A stretch of 64,000 bases of DNA. It comes from Filosporella fistucella. Its lineage: Eukaryota > Ascomycota > Leotiomycetes > Helotiales. Shown here piece by piece: positions 1-11,193 of this stretch. How positions within the stretch are numbered: position 1 is the first letter of the stretch; every line of letters begins with the position of its first letter. The position numbers and the translations under genes were made by a program. Location of the stretch: the NCBI GenBank assembly GCA_030077755.1, contig JAQJZZ010000005.1, positions 992,001 to 1,056,000 of the forward strand, in the 5' to 3' direction. A model generated the notes under the pieces. That model saw only the letters and a list, made by a program, of their open reading frames with translations, was not told the origin of the DNA and searched no databases.

Positions 1-866
1 CACCTTTAAAGTATAGGAGGGTAGCGATATAAACCATCCAGAAGTGCAGACAAATTGCAAAATCATCAGATGGTGGATGATATGATAGTGTACTAAATTA
101 TTTGCATAGATGGTGATGAGATTGCGTGTTTGTGGGCTGTGAATTTCATCGTAGTACAGGCGAAGGGAGAGAGGTGGATAAGTTGGCTGTATAATCAATA
201 GGTTTCGTACGAGACGGAGGCCCGAGGAGTTTGAAATAGAAATAAATATCATGGTAGGAAAGTGTAGGTTTGGGACGAGAAAAGTCGTAAAATTGGGAAA
301 TAAACGTGCGATGAAGGGTGAATGAGATGAATATTTGAATGTAGGATGAGATGGGAAGAAATCAAAAAGGAGGTGGAAACGAGGGACGGGTAGATAAGTT
401 AGGTTGAATGTGCTTATCCAAGGAGTATATTGTGTAAATGAGATGAGAAAGCTTGAGGTGGAAAACTGGGTGGGTATGCTGTGAGATCTATTTGTAAGAA
501 GTATTGTTTTTGAGATAAGAGAGAGAGACCCCTACGAGAAATAGTATATGAGCGGAGGGTGAGATGGTATGATGGATTGACAACAGGCCATACGAGACAC
601 AGTATTTGAGATAAAGGTGAAATATCTAGAAACTCAACTCTTCGAGCGAGCGATGAGAAATACACAGTCAAGTCACGAAAGAGATTCACGTCAAGAGCAC
701 GATAAGATATTTTGAGATATTTATTTCTTCAATCATCACCGCCGGCATTCAGCACAGTTTTTCATTCCAACCCCTCCCATCCAAAATGCAACCACCAGTT
801 AGGTATCCTAAACGCCAATACATGATCCCATCCCAAACTCCACTAATGCTCTTAAAACCCTTAAAC
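1..866. other. Intergenic, no gene seen
   Basis: I see no coding stretch with family features. The short open frames here lack recognisable motifs. The last hundred bases are the 3' flank of the minus-strand PAPS reductase gene. Confidence 0.5.
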
Positions 867-1787
867 TCATGCCACAATCTCAGCCACACTCTCCTCTTTA
901 TGCTCCACCTTCTCCAAAGCAGCAGCCAACTCCTCTTGCTGCCTCTTCTGTTCCGCCTCGAATAGGAATTGCGCATACTTACTCCTCTTATTATGAATCC
1001 CACACTCTGTCTTCGCTTGACCCTTCCACCTCCCTGCTCGTTCATCCTCTCCTTCCTTCACTGGCTCGGTACTATGCCAGTCTCCAACACTCTTATAACC
1101 TCTGTCCAGTAGCTCGTTATAGGGAACGTTGTTTTCCTTAATATACGCATCTACTTGTTTGAAGGACCAGCTTGCGAGAGGGTTTATCTTTATAAGACCC
1201 GCTTCGTCGACTTCGATGATATCGAGGGATTCGCGCTTGGCGCCTTGCGAGCGACGACGACCTGTTAGGACGGCGGCGACGGAGAGGTCGGAGTATGCTC
1301 TTTGCGCAGGCTCGACTTTCGCTACCCAGTCGTAGAGATCTGCGTTTGTTTTCCATAGTTCTTTCCCGTGCTTGGCTTCGAATTCTGCTACTGAGCTGAT
1401 GCCTTCTGGCTTATAGACGTGGAGATTGACGTTTGGGTAGCGCAGCTTGGTCTTCTCTACCAGGTCCAGGGTTTCTTGGAAGTGGTAGAGGGTATCGAGG
1501 AAGATTGCGTCGATGGTGGGTGCAGATGGGGTTTCGGTTTGGAGTTTAGAGAGCATGTCGAGAGTGACGAGACCTGAGACACCGAAAGCGGTTGTCTGGT
1601 ATAGATTTGGAAAGGTGATCTTTGCCCATCGTAGGATATCGATAGGAGCGAGGTTATTGAGAGTATTGTTCAAGAACTTGAGGTGGTATTTCGTCAAGAT
1701 AATTGGAGGAAGAGCACCTTCCGATGAAGCACCAGAGGCATATCCAGACTCGAGATTCGAGCTCTCTGATTCGCGATGAGGACCCAT
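867..1787 (-). CDS. MET16: Phosphoadenylyl-sulfate (PAPS) reductase
   Basis: This cytosolic enzyme reduces PAPS to sulfite and PAP with thioredoxin as electron donor, in assimilatory sulfate reduction. It is a single exon of 306 residues, normal for the fungal family. Seen in sequence: an N-terminal PP-loop-type region, FLDTLYHF near residue 97, the KVEPAQRAY block near 157, TGRRRSQG near 175, and the active-site motif TECGIH with the catalytic Cys at 262. There is only one such Cys motif and no iron-sulfur Cys pairs, so it is the PAPS-specific type rather than an APS reductase. The acidic/Gln-rich tail after residue 270 is not conserved in kind. Its pathway partner, ATP sulfurylase, lies 11.5 kb away on the other strand. 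The start chosen is the first Met of the frame, followed by a short Ser-rich leader. Confidence 0.95.
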   Translation of the reverse strand: MGPHRESESSNLESGYASGASSEGALPPIILTKYHLKFLNNTLNNLAPIDILRWAKITFPNLYQTTAFGVSGLVTLDMLSKLQTETPSAPTIDAIFLDTLYHFQETLDLVEKTKLRYPNVNLHVYKPEGISSVAEFEAKHGKELWKTNADLYDWVAKVEPAQRAYSDLSVAAVLTGRRRSQGAKRESLDIIEVDEAGLIKINPLASWSFKQVDAYIKENNVPYNELLDRGYKSVGDWHSTEPVKEGEDERAGRWKGQAKTECGIHNKRSKYAQFLFEAEQKRQQEELAAALEKVEHKEESVAEIVA

Positions 1788-3350
1788 TGTGATCTTGATG
1801 TATATTGTCTTGCTTTTGATGTGGGGGAGCAGTGTATAGACGGAATTTAGAAAGTGAGAGAGGTGGTTATATGAAAAGATTGAGGGGTAGATGGTGCAAT
1901 ATTAGAATTGGATGTCGTGATCGTGTAGTAGAAGCAGGTAGGTTGAATGCCAAGACGCAATGGACAAGTGAAGTATGAGCAAGAAGTAATACCAAGAAGA
2001 GGCACAAATTCACAATGCTTGAGAAATATGACGTCTCTTTTTCTTGAATCAAAGACGTGGGTGAGGGGCAATTATATGGAAGGGAGGGAGAAGAGAAGAA
2101 GAGGCTTTCATAAGGAGGACTAAGAGTGGAGCAGAAGCACGACATATTACCAATGGCAGTTTCTAAGCAGGAACTTCAACTTAGGCACAGGCTCCCGTAA
2201 CAGCACAGCACACCTTACACCTCAGGTAGAAACCCCGAGAGCGAGTCTTTGTGTGGTTTCCTTGCAACCGACACTTCCTCTCTGGCTCGTCTGGTCGTGG
2301 TCGTGCCTGCCGATTTCGCCTTCGATGATGGACGTTAGGAGTTTTCAATCACGACATCCCCGCTAGACCCAATGTGGACAAGCAGCTTAGAAATCTAGGC
2401 TCGGAAGGCACACTCGTCCTGTTTTATCCAGGAACTGTGATGCTCTGATTGGCTGGCTGGACTTCCTCCAGTTTCAAGCACAACACCTTACGGATATGAA
2501 TCACAGAACTTTATTCCGCTGATAAGATCTGAAGAAGGGGGAAATGGGACGTGTTTAAAGGAATTGACTTTGGGAATTCCCGTCATATTGTGTGCCACAC
2601 AAAGAACAAGACTTTGATCAGACAATTGGCCATTCCATACATTCATTGTTCAACAGGAATGCATGTTCACCCACTCTCACCCTTGAAAGCATCAACCCCG
2701 TCTTACAAGGCTTGCCGAATCTCTTTGTCCGGGAACAGACGCCTGCAGATTTTCTTCCTGAGATGGTAGCACGCAATATCCCGTGACTTGCTCCCAAAGC
2801 CCGATGGCCTCGGGGGAAAGAAGGAGATGCGGGAGGATCAGGAAAAGAAGCAGAGCCAGCCATGAAAATGTGGGGCACAAAGAATGATGCAATCCGTCCG
2901 ACTGAGATCTTTCAGCCTTGCCCCGCGAGGCTGATCGCGGGGAGAAGGGAGAAGGGATGATAGGGATGATATCTTAGATCTAAATACCCCTGCCAAGCAG
3001 ATAAGAAATGTATGACGAGCACGAATCGACTCGAGCAGGATTTCATAGAGACAAAAATGCCATGACATACCGAGTGCAGTACGCATACTCTCTCACATAG
3101 GAAATATTCTGATTGCTGTAATCATAATCCCACCAACTCCACGCTCAACCCCCTAGCTGATTCATCGTGACTAAAACGAAATCTATCCTGGAGCCATAAT
3201 AGACTCGAGATCCAATGCATTGACGACCAGCAAATTCTATCAATAAGTCATTAGAGACTCGATATCAACGCACTCCGTCAAAATGTCTTTGTCTAATCAT
3301 TTACCATTGCCTGCAGCAAATGAGACTGCTGAGAAGAACTGTGCAATCCC
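1788..3350. other. Intergenic, promoter of the PAPS reductase gene
   Basis: This is non-coding on both strands as far as I can tell. It holds the minus-strand promoter of the PAPS reductase gene. At 1891-1900 the sequence ATGGTGCAAT matches the palindromic CYS3/MetR consensus ATGRYRYCAT at nine of ten positions, about 105 bases upstream of the start codon. A weaker 8/10 match lies at 2028-2037. Confidence 0.45.
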
Positions 3351-4775
3351 TCATTGAACCAGAGTCTGGATCTCCTCTTCAGTGAACCCAAAGATGTGCA
3401 GCAGATCCAAAAGCGAATCACCATTCAGTCTCGCCTCAGCCTCCATCTGCACCAGAGGCTTAGCATTCCATGCAACCCCAAGACCGGCCGACTTCATCAT
3501 CAATAGGTCATTTGCACCATCTCCAACCGCAATGACTTGTTCCAAAGGTATCTTCTCCTTGGCCGCAATCTCGAGTAACAAGTCTCTCTTTCTCTCAGCA
3601 TTGACAATCGTACCGACGACTTCGCCAGTCAAGAGACCAGTAGCTGGATCAGAAGCAATGGTATTGGCATACGCATAATCAATCCCAAGATGATCAGCTA
3701 GCCACTGTGTGAGAGGGATAAATCCACCAGAGAACACAGCAGTTTTGACACCCATACGCTTTAACGCCTTGATTAACTCTGGGACCCCAGATGTTGGCTT
3801 GATCACCGTTCTCAACTTGGTAAAGATATCTCCCTCCACGCCCTTCAAAAGCTTGACTCGCTCCTTGAAAGAAGCTGAGAAATCCAACTCTCCATTCATA
3901 GCTCTCGCTGTAATAGCAGATACTTTATCCTCGACTCCGATAGAGGCGGCGATCAGATCAATCACCTCCTGCTCAATGAGCGTTGAATCCATATCGAAAC
4001 AAACCAATCGCGGATACCGCCGGAGGATAGTATCAGGCTGGAGAATAACATCGACATTCCACTCTCGCTCAAATCGGTAGATGAGCTCATGTTTCCGAAG
4101 GTCGTCGAGGGTGAGGTAGGTCGGGTCTGGAGTTGGTGACACGGTCAGTTCGACGATGCATGGGTGATCTGGATTGTCAAGGCAGCGGTGGGAGGATGTC
4201 AGAGTCTCGGAACCCTGGCGCGTTGGTAGAGATGCGATGAGATGGAGGAAAGAGGTGAGGCAGAGAGGTGAGATATAACTGCCGTAAAGATGATCGAGTG
4301 GTTCTGGGTCTGGTGGAGGTGGTTCGAGGGGGAAGTTAGAGAGTGTTCTGACAGGGGCAAGATTTGGTGGGATTGCGCGGGAACTGCTGGTGAGAGAAGG
4401 AGATGGCGATCTGTCAGGCGGGATTTCCGTGATCGTAGCTCGTGGAGCTTTGGACTTATAGATTATCGTCGCGATGAGTCGGTCCGAGTGTGTCCCCTTG
4501 GCAGGCTGACAATTCGTGTGTGACAAGGTATGATTGAGGCCACTATCGATAATCTTGGGCGGCGACTTTGGCGATGGCACTCCATTGTAGGGCTGGAAAG
4601 TTTTAGCAGAGTCGAATTTGGCATTCTGAATCCCTTCTACGATGCTATCGATTCCTTGGTGTCCATCCTGCTGTGGGGGTCGGTATTGCTGGTGCTCTTG
4701 TAGATAGCTTCGACTGCGCATGTTGGACCCAAAACTGGGTCTGCCAGCTTTGGCAGGGGTTTCAGTATCTGCCAT
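3351..4775 (-). CDS. SER2: Phosphoserine phosphatase
   Basis: This is a HAD-superfamily enzyme that hydrolyses O-phosphoserine to serine, the last step of serine synthesis. It is 474 residues in one exon, longer than bacterial SerB because of a roughly 200-residue N-terminal extension rich in Pro/Ser that looks disordered. The HAD motifs are all visible: DMDST with nucleophile Asp261 and Asp263, motif II Ser349 in VFSGGF, and motif IV GDGAND with Asp419 and Asp423. An ACT-like segment sits just before the HAD domain (about residues 205-255). The downstream gene on the same strand, PAPS reductase, feeds the same serine/cysteine metabolism, though the 1.5 kb gap argues against a shared transcript. 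The start at MADTETPAK is the first Met in frame. Confidence 0.93.
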   Translation of the reverse strand: MADTETPAKAGRPSFGSNMRSRSYLQEHQQYRPPQQDGHQGIDSIVEGIQNAKFDSAKTFQPYNGVPSPKSPPKIIDSGLNHTLSHTNCQPAKGTHSDRLIATIIYKSKAPRATITEIPPDRSPSPSLTSSSRAIPPNLAPVRTLSNFPLEPPPPDPEPLDHLYGSYISPLCLTSFLHLIASLPTRQGSETLTSSHRCLDNPDHPCIVELTVSPTPDPTYLTLDDLRKHELIYRFEREWNVDVILQPDTILRRYPRLVCFDMDSTLIEQEVIDLIAASIGVEDKVSAITARAMNGELDFSASFKERVKLLKGVEGDIFTKLRTVIKPTSGVPELIKALKRMGVKTAVFSGGFIPLTQWLADHLGIDYAYANTIASDPATGLLTGEVVGTIVNAERKRDLLLEIAAKEKIPLEQVIAVGDGANDLLMMKSAGLGVAWNAKPLVQMEAEARLNGDSLLDLLHIFGFTEEEIQTLVQ

Positions 4776-5716
4776 GGTTGCGGATGTCTACGATTTTGAT
4801 TAGGAAAGGCAATATGGAGGTATCGGTGGTCGATTTGAGGTTGTCTCGAGGTGATGGTGGGGTAAACGTCGTAAAATCTCATGTGAGCCTAGCTGGGCGC
4901 TTGTCTCAAATTGGTTGTGTGCCTTGCAGCGGATAGTCCGCATGACATAATCATTGCCGATTTTAAGACTGCATCTTTTATATAAACTACTCTATGACGA
5001 TATTGAGAGATTAAAAATCTCAGGGGTTACTTATGAAATGACTTGGTGTAGAATTGGTGTCAAGGTCAAGTTGTGGGAAATAGATCAAGTTTGATAGATT
5101 GATCAAATCTGATATATTGACTAAGTTGTGGTTTGTTCGTCAAGTTGTAGTACATTGGCCTTGTGCAAATTGTTCAGACCCCAGTTCAGATAGGTAATCA
5201 AGGCTACTAAACAAGGGGATTTGTATCATAGAGACCTGTGTCCAAGGACAGCGTAGAGAGCCTAATAATGCAAGTGTGTGCCAACAGGCTACTTCTCAAA
5301 GTCTTGAGTCTCCTCGTGGAATCAATTATGTAACAGTACTAAGAGTTTCTGGAACTTTATGCTGTAGTAATGTATTTCATACCAATACTAAATTTATATT
5401 TAGTAGATAATATTCGAACGATTCAAGTACTTTTGAAGGACTAACAAAGTGTGGGAAAGATCTCGATTCAATGTTCCACAAGCATGTGGCCCTAACCGAC
5501 TAACTAGAGATAATAGGTTTGGTATTCGGTATCGCTACTATCTATATTTCCAGAGAAATAGAGTCAGCTCTAGACAAAACTTTTCAGCTTTTCATAAAAT
5601 TCTTAGAAATAAAAAATCCTCAAATCCTCTCCAATACATTTGAAACTCCCGACCTATTAATTTAGATGAATCTCCTTCCAGCAGGGTCCTGGAGGAAAAG
5701 ATTTAGCAACACCATC
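4776..5716. other. AT-rich intergenic stretch
   Basis: No gene is visible. The part after about 5000 is AT-rich, with loosely repeated words such as CAAGTTGT and GATCAAxT between 5060 and 5150. It borders the decayed HET gene and may share its mutational history. The base composition is a visual impression, not a calculation. Confidence 0.4.
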
Positions 5717-7759
5717 TCAATGCAGATACCCCAACCCTAATTTCTCATGTACCACAGGCTCCTTGTGGCCTCCATATGCACCACCAGCGCCTCTCTCGGA
5801 GCTGCCGTTCTCCTTCGACGCACACATCATACGTACTCGAGGAGCTACGAATATAACATTAAATAGCTTCGACTCATCCCATGCGTTCGGCCATACTGCT
5901 GTGAAATTATCTCCAGGCTTCCAGTCATTTTTCACCACGGCTCGATACAAATCGTCGACCGGCCCACAAAAAATACACGTCGAGTCTGGGCTATCGCTAA
6001 GTGCGAATGATAGCAGAAAGATTTCTACTTGACCAGTGCCATTCTCATTGAAAGCAGTGATTTGGAGTCAACCTTGTACAAAATGAAGCCATATGGATTA
6101 CCATCAGTGCCATAGAGGAAACAGTTTTCCATTTCATTAAACAGAAACGACTTTGATTGTATGATCTGATAAGAGGTAGTGACTGAGGTGAAAATGAGTG
6201 TTCCAGGTTGGAGAGAATCCCAAAATTTTGGTAAAGCCGATGCTGGTTTTGGTGGTATGCTAGATGGAAGGCTGAACTGATGCAATCTTCCGTATAGACT
6301 GTCTTTGGTTGGACCGATGTATTGTGGAGCATAGTTCCCGAATTTTAACGGACTTTCCTCCCCTCTGTCTAGCTTGCGTAGGCCCACGACCTGGCCTTCT
6401 TCTATCATCCCGTTCTCTATCAAATTCTGGCCCCCGACCTGGGTTTACCCTTTCCCCATGGACTTCCCGTCAGTGTCACCTTTACTCCCGCACTCTCTAC
6501 GCCAAGAAATCAGACCCCGCCCTGTCTTGCCAGGGACATACCAAAATCTTAGCAAGCCACTCTCAGTAGTGCTGATGTCCATCCGGAGAACTCGAGTGCC
6601 ATCTCTGAAAGGATCCCATACTAGGGTTGGGGAGCTTGGTACATGCCATGTGTACCAATCAATCCACGTACCTTGGAGCAACCATCTTTGCATGCTCTCG
6701 TCGTCCCAGATATGTCGCGATCCCACATCTCCAATCCATCCGGACCAGCTCCAACTTGGAAATCAAGGACGTCTTTTCAGAACACGTCCGCGAGTAGCAT
6801 TCCAAAGCAGAGCCGAATCGAAGATAGAGGCAGGTAAACCATACAGAACCTTGTGTTGTTCATGGGAGCTGATATTATGCGCTGGATCCCCACAAAGGCA
6901 TTTAAGGCATCCGAATGATTGGTCATATTCCGGGCTGTAAAGTCGAAGATGCATGATATCTATGTTCATATAGGCCATCGGAAATCTAGCCGTCCGAGAC
7001 AACAGGGGCCAAGAAGTGACACTCTTGGGTAGGATTCTGCGTTTATATCCTCGCTTCAAACTGCTGAGCTGCAAGGAAAATACGCAAACCCTGCCAGGAA
7101 CACGAGGCATCTCGGTGATAAGGTGCCTTCCTGGAGTCTACTCCACTTGTTAGGACAATAGTGGAACAGAGATTAGGGAGATGCTCATGTCCAAGCTCTC
7201 TTAGAATACTCCGTGAGCTCCAGTATGCGATTGAAGTCTGCACAAAGCCCCAGGTGGATATCTGGTAAAATAGTTTCAACTTTGTACAAGGATTTTCTCT
7301 CTTCGATATTTGACCATCCAGAAAGTCCAGATGTAACATCGCCCAAAGCAGCAACTACAGTTAAACAAGCGTGTTGATATATCAGATGCATGCTGCTAAT
7401 CAAGGTCTGCAGGGCACTATCTTGAATAATACACAAAAAAGTCAACCCACAGATATTTGACCTTGAGGGCCGTGGTGACCTCGATTGCATCTGTAATGGT
7501 TTTTGGAAGTTTTGCCCGCGTGAAGGCACCTACTTCCATGAAAGTAGCAACGTTGGAGATAAGTGTTCGCGGCCAATTTTACTGGCCTAGGCAGTGAACA
7601 ATAAGCCTCGATCTTGCCAGGAACTGCTAATGAAATCTGACCGTTTGAGCTCAAGACTCTGGCACTTTTCACAAAGATTAGCGTATCCATCCATGATAGA
7701 TGGCTAAGCTCAAATGATGCAAGTGAACATGCTGTTATGCCTGGACGAGGTTTGGACAC
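5717..7759 (-). pseudogene. Decayed heterokaryon-incompatibility (HET) domain gene
   Basis: HET proteins act in non-self recognition and can trigger cell death in fungal fusion cells. Family landmarks remain, split over frames: KVKYLWVDFF then LCIIQDSA (near 7440), IYQHACLTVVAA (near 7370), LQEGTLSPRCLVF (near 7130), YGLPASIFDSALLW (near 6840), FPSWSWSGWIG (near 6755) and a C-terminal part ending at 5717. One frame carries most of it but holds stops at 7579-7581, 6763-6765 and 6445-6447. A six-A homopolymer on the + strand at 7435-7440 breaks the frame inside the HET signature; the frame returns near 6850 and shifts again near 6025. An intron-like segment, 7188 down to 7138, has CCTAAC and AG signals but its donor reads AT instead of GT. 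I take this as a pseudogene. Sequencing error could explain single breaks but not all of them. Confidence 0.85.
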
Positions 7760-8636
7760 TGGTGAGAGGTCTGTAGCTGCAAAGAAAACGTCGCGAGATT
7801 ATTTGGCACATATCGATTTAAGTGTATCCAAATAATCGGGGGAGTCAGAGGGAAAGACAGAAGATCAGAATTCGTTCAATCTTTGGTTTGTTGCAACTTT
7901 TGAACCAGACAAGCTGCTGCCGGTAGTGCTGATTCGTCGATAAGAACTGGAAGCGACGATGCAGGGGGTGTCTAGATGTCACCTGATATGGCTGAGAGGC
8001 TCGGGCGATGTGGGATTGGGAGATTCGTTCCACGTCCAACGCGTGTTGCATTTATTGAACCTAACAAGCCTGCGTAAGTCTATGCTGTCAGGGTCAAAGA
8101 TGAGCAAGTATTTACTATAAGGTGTTTTCGACACTTTACAACATCTTTATAGTGCTTGAACGACAGGAACTTCGTTTGCAGATAACATGCTTGTTGTATT
8201 ACAAGCTCCCATGTTAAGCCTCAAAGTCCTAGAGTCTACCGGCATTTGACAACAATCAATTGTGTAGGGTGACTTCGACCTTTAAGAGCTTGAAAACTAG
8301 GTTGACCATACAAAAGTGCGCTACCAGGCTCGTAATATGCGAGGGATGTAAACAAATGCTAGGCTCGAAATAATGGTCAAGGATCTGAGATGAAATCCGG
8401 ACTTACTACCAACTTAATAGTCCAAGAACCGCATCTCTTTGATAAGGGTGATGCATTGCTTAGGAAAACCTTCAAGTATAATAGTAGGACAAAGAGTTTG
8501 AAGTCCATTGTACAGCGCAATGTACTACGTTTTACAGTGCAACACGGACACAGTCAACATGTTCTAACAGGTGAGACCTGTGAACGCCAATACCCAACCA
8601 AAGCAGTGACCAACGCCAGATACCTATCTCAATACC
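7760..8636. other. Intergenic, no gene seen
   Basis: This contains the former 5' end and promoter side of the HET pseudogene and the 3' flank of the next minus-strand gene. I recognise no coding signal, and the N-terminus of the HET gene could extend a little into it. Confidence 0.35.
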
Positions 8637-10566
8637 CTAAGAAGTACCCTCCTTGTTTTCCTCCGCCGACTCAGCTGGCTCAGTTGCAGCTTCGCCAACA
8701 TTAGGTGCTGGAGGAGAAGATTGCTCAGCAACTCCGGACTCCTTCTCGGAAATTTCAGGCACCTCAGGAGATTTCTTGATTTCGGGCTTCGACTCAAGAG
8801 ACTTTTCCAGACCACCTAGCAAATCAAAATTGTCGTCTTCTTCGTCCTCATTTGCTATATCCTTCGCGGGAGACTTTACAGGACTTTTCACCACGGGCAC
8901 ATCCTTCGGGGATTCTTGAATCGGTGTCGCGGCTTTTTCTTCGGTTACGACACTCTCCGACAAGACAGAACCGGGGAGTAATTGAGGCTCTACCTCCTCC
9001 CGTACCGGGATTTTTGGATCCTCCGGCACTTGAGGCATACCTATTGAAGCATTGTTGGCATTTTCCTCAATGTCCAACAGCATTTCTTCCTCTTCTGCCT
9101 CTGCCTGAAGCTCATTTACAGAGGCCTCAGCCTCTGTGGCTGTCGGTGCAGGTGGCGGGGATGGGAGAGGAGGGGCAGATTGCATGACCTCGTCTTGCAT
9201 TCGCTCATTTAGACTCGAATCCTCCTCTACTGGAGCCAATACTGGACTGTTTGAAATACTTTGTGGAGGAATAGCGGGTTCGGAGAAACCGGCCGGGGCA
9301 TCCAGAGGAGAGTTTAAAGCAGAAGAAGGGAGCACCACATTTTTCAGAGGACTTCCAGCTTTGCTTTCTTGTTTCTCCCTTTCGCTTAAAATCCTCGCAA
9401 GTGGTTGGAACTCCGTTCCGCCCATCAGAGTATCGACTTGAGGACGATCGAGAGTATGCTGCTCTGCTAATGAAGCTGAAGCAGGAGATGCGTTACGTGG
9501 TTGCTTTGAAGGCGAACCATGATTATCAACGGACTCTTCCTCATCTTCTCCCTCATCCCCGTCATCTCCTTCATCCCCGTCATCATCGTCTGAATTAGCG
9601 TTTGATCCTTCTCCCATTTCTGTATCCTCGTTAATTGTCGGCGTTGCGCTAACTGCATTCTCACCACTCTCGACTTTGATGCCCTGTTCATAGAGTTAGC
9701 CTCCGGCAGATCAATCATTTACTAGTCTCACCTCAACTCCAGTTGCTGATTCTGCGCCGGGAATAGTAGCAACAACATCTCCACTTGGGGCGGGTACACT
9801 AGTTGGAGCGGAAGGCTTCTTTCTTCTTCCTCTACCCGATGCTTTCGCCTTCTTCCGCGATGATACTTTCTTTCTCGGTGTAGGTTGAACGGCATGAGGG
9901 TCGATAGCAGCACTCGGGTCCGGTATGATGGTCTGCGACACCACCTCTCCCTCAATAACTTGCCCATTAGGAACTATTACCTCCTGAGTGTATGTATTCC
10001 CTGCTGCATCAATCTTTTTGACCTTGGCTTTTGTGACAGTCGCCACAGCCGTAGACTTCGTGACAGTGATTAAACCTTTCCTCCGTTTAGCCAAGTATTC
10101 GATCTCGGGATGCTCGACGTGTCGTGACGAAGGCTTCCAAGCTTTGGCAGTAAATCCTTTATCTTTTGTATCATCCTCTTTCTTCTCTAGCTTTTCACCC
10201 AGGACAACCTCGGGGTCAACTTCCTCTTCCTCCACAGGCGCCGGACGCTTGTATATTTTTCCAGATCGAGCTGCTCGAAGAAGATCTTGGCTATGTTGAG
10301 GAAGGAGGTGGTAGTCTTTAGGCATGCCGTGCGGAAGTTCGACGGCCCATATATCATTCTGATTAGCTAAACTATCTTGAGTCGGCGGCGGCGCGACAGT
10401 CACGAAGTCACGACGCCATTGACGGACAGGTAGACCTTCTAGAATATCATGATCAACATAACCCCGCTCACGATTCCTGTTCCTGTTTTGATTTCTATAC
10501 TGCATAAATGGCAATCAGATTTGAAGCTGCGTACATCACTCGACATTGACTTACGTTCGGCGCCAT
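8637..10566 (-). CDS. Acidic, basic-patch nuclear-like protein, function unknown
   Basis: Exons on the minus strand: 10566-10555, 10499-9732, 9683-8637; 608 residues. The first exon is only four codons (MAPN) and joins in phase to YRNQNRNRNRERGYVDHD. Residues about 20-110 look like a conserved core (GYVDHDILEGLPVRQWRRDFV, DIWAVELPHGMPKD). A Lys/Arg-rich patch near 215-240 (RKKVSSRKKAKASGRGRRKK, nuclear-localisation-like) comes next, then an Asp/Glu run (near 295-320) and a long acidic, Pro/Ser/Glu-rich tail that should be disordered. I have the impression of a widely conserved fungal protein but cannot name it. Its start codon lies inside the upstream open frame and both use the same intron, which is discussed as a finding. 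A nuclear, chromatin- or RNA-related role is only inferred from composition. Confidence 0.75.
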
Positions 10567-11193
10567 CCTTCTCGGGCGGTTCTATTGACAGAGAGGGTTG
10601 TTTTTGTGGTAACTTGCGTCGGGATTGAATTTTTGGTAGAATAAGCTGATTCGGAGGAAACAGCTTGTTCAGGAATTGTTGAAACTTGAAGGACGGTTTA
10701 ATGAAGATGAGAATAGTCAGATCTCCTCTCTGGTCTTCTTGAACTGGATCACTCTCTGCAAAAGGGTTGAGCCTCGCCCAATACCCTTTCGTGTACGATA
10801 CGTTTGAGACTTTCGAGAGAATTGTGTGTCGCAATGGATTTATCTCCTCATACTTTGGGTCGCGTGCCGATCCGATATGCTCGGTGGTTTTCCTGAAAAT
10901 GAAGAATGGTGTGGCCTTCGTACGTTTCTCAGCTTGATGAGATTCGGGTGGGAGTTTGCGCTTGCGATCCAGTTGATCTGGAGGAGTTGCTAAATAAGAT
11001 GACATGTTAGAAACAATGTCTACGTGATGCTGGAGTATGATATGCTGCTTCAATTTGCAAGATGTATGGTTGGATACTTACAGAGTGAATCAGAGGTATT
11101 GATAGAGATAGTGTGATGATTCGAAGTTCCATACAAGCAGGCGCGACCCGCGATATGTTGTTGCTTCAATTTGGCGATGAGAGGTGCAGACAT
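10439..11193 (-). CDS. Conserved-looking protein overlapping the next gene's start
   Basis: First exon 11193-11082 (MSAPLIAKLKQQHIAGRACL..), intron 11081-10990, second exon from 10989. If the intron 10554-10500 is spliced, the frame ends after five more bases at 10495 and the protein has 183 residues (tail DGAEL). If it is retained, the frame runs to 10439 and gives 220 residues. The middle part, with ATPFFIFRKTTEHIG, NVSYTKGYWARLNPF and LTILIFIKPSFKFQQFLN, reads like a folded domain with regular codon use. I do not recognise the family. The spliced form ends 17 mRNA bases into the next gene, so the two frames probably sit on one transcript. Confidence 0.7.

Noticed and set aside
10439..11193. 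A single fused protein made of the two overlapping minus-strand frames
   Set aside because: The shared intron joins in a phase that gives an immediate stop in the upstream frame; only a new ATG opens the downstream frame.
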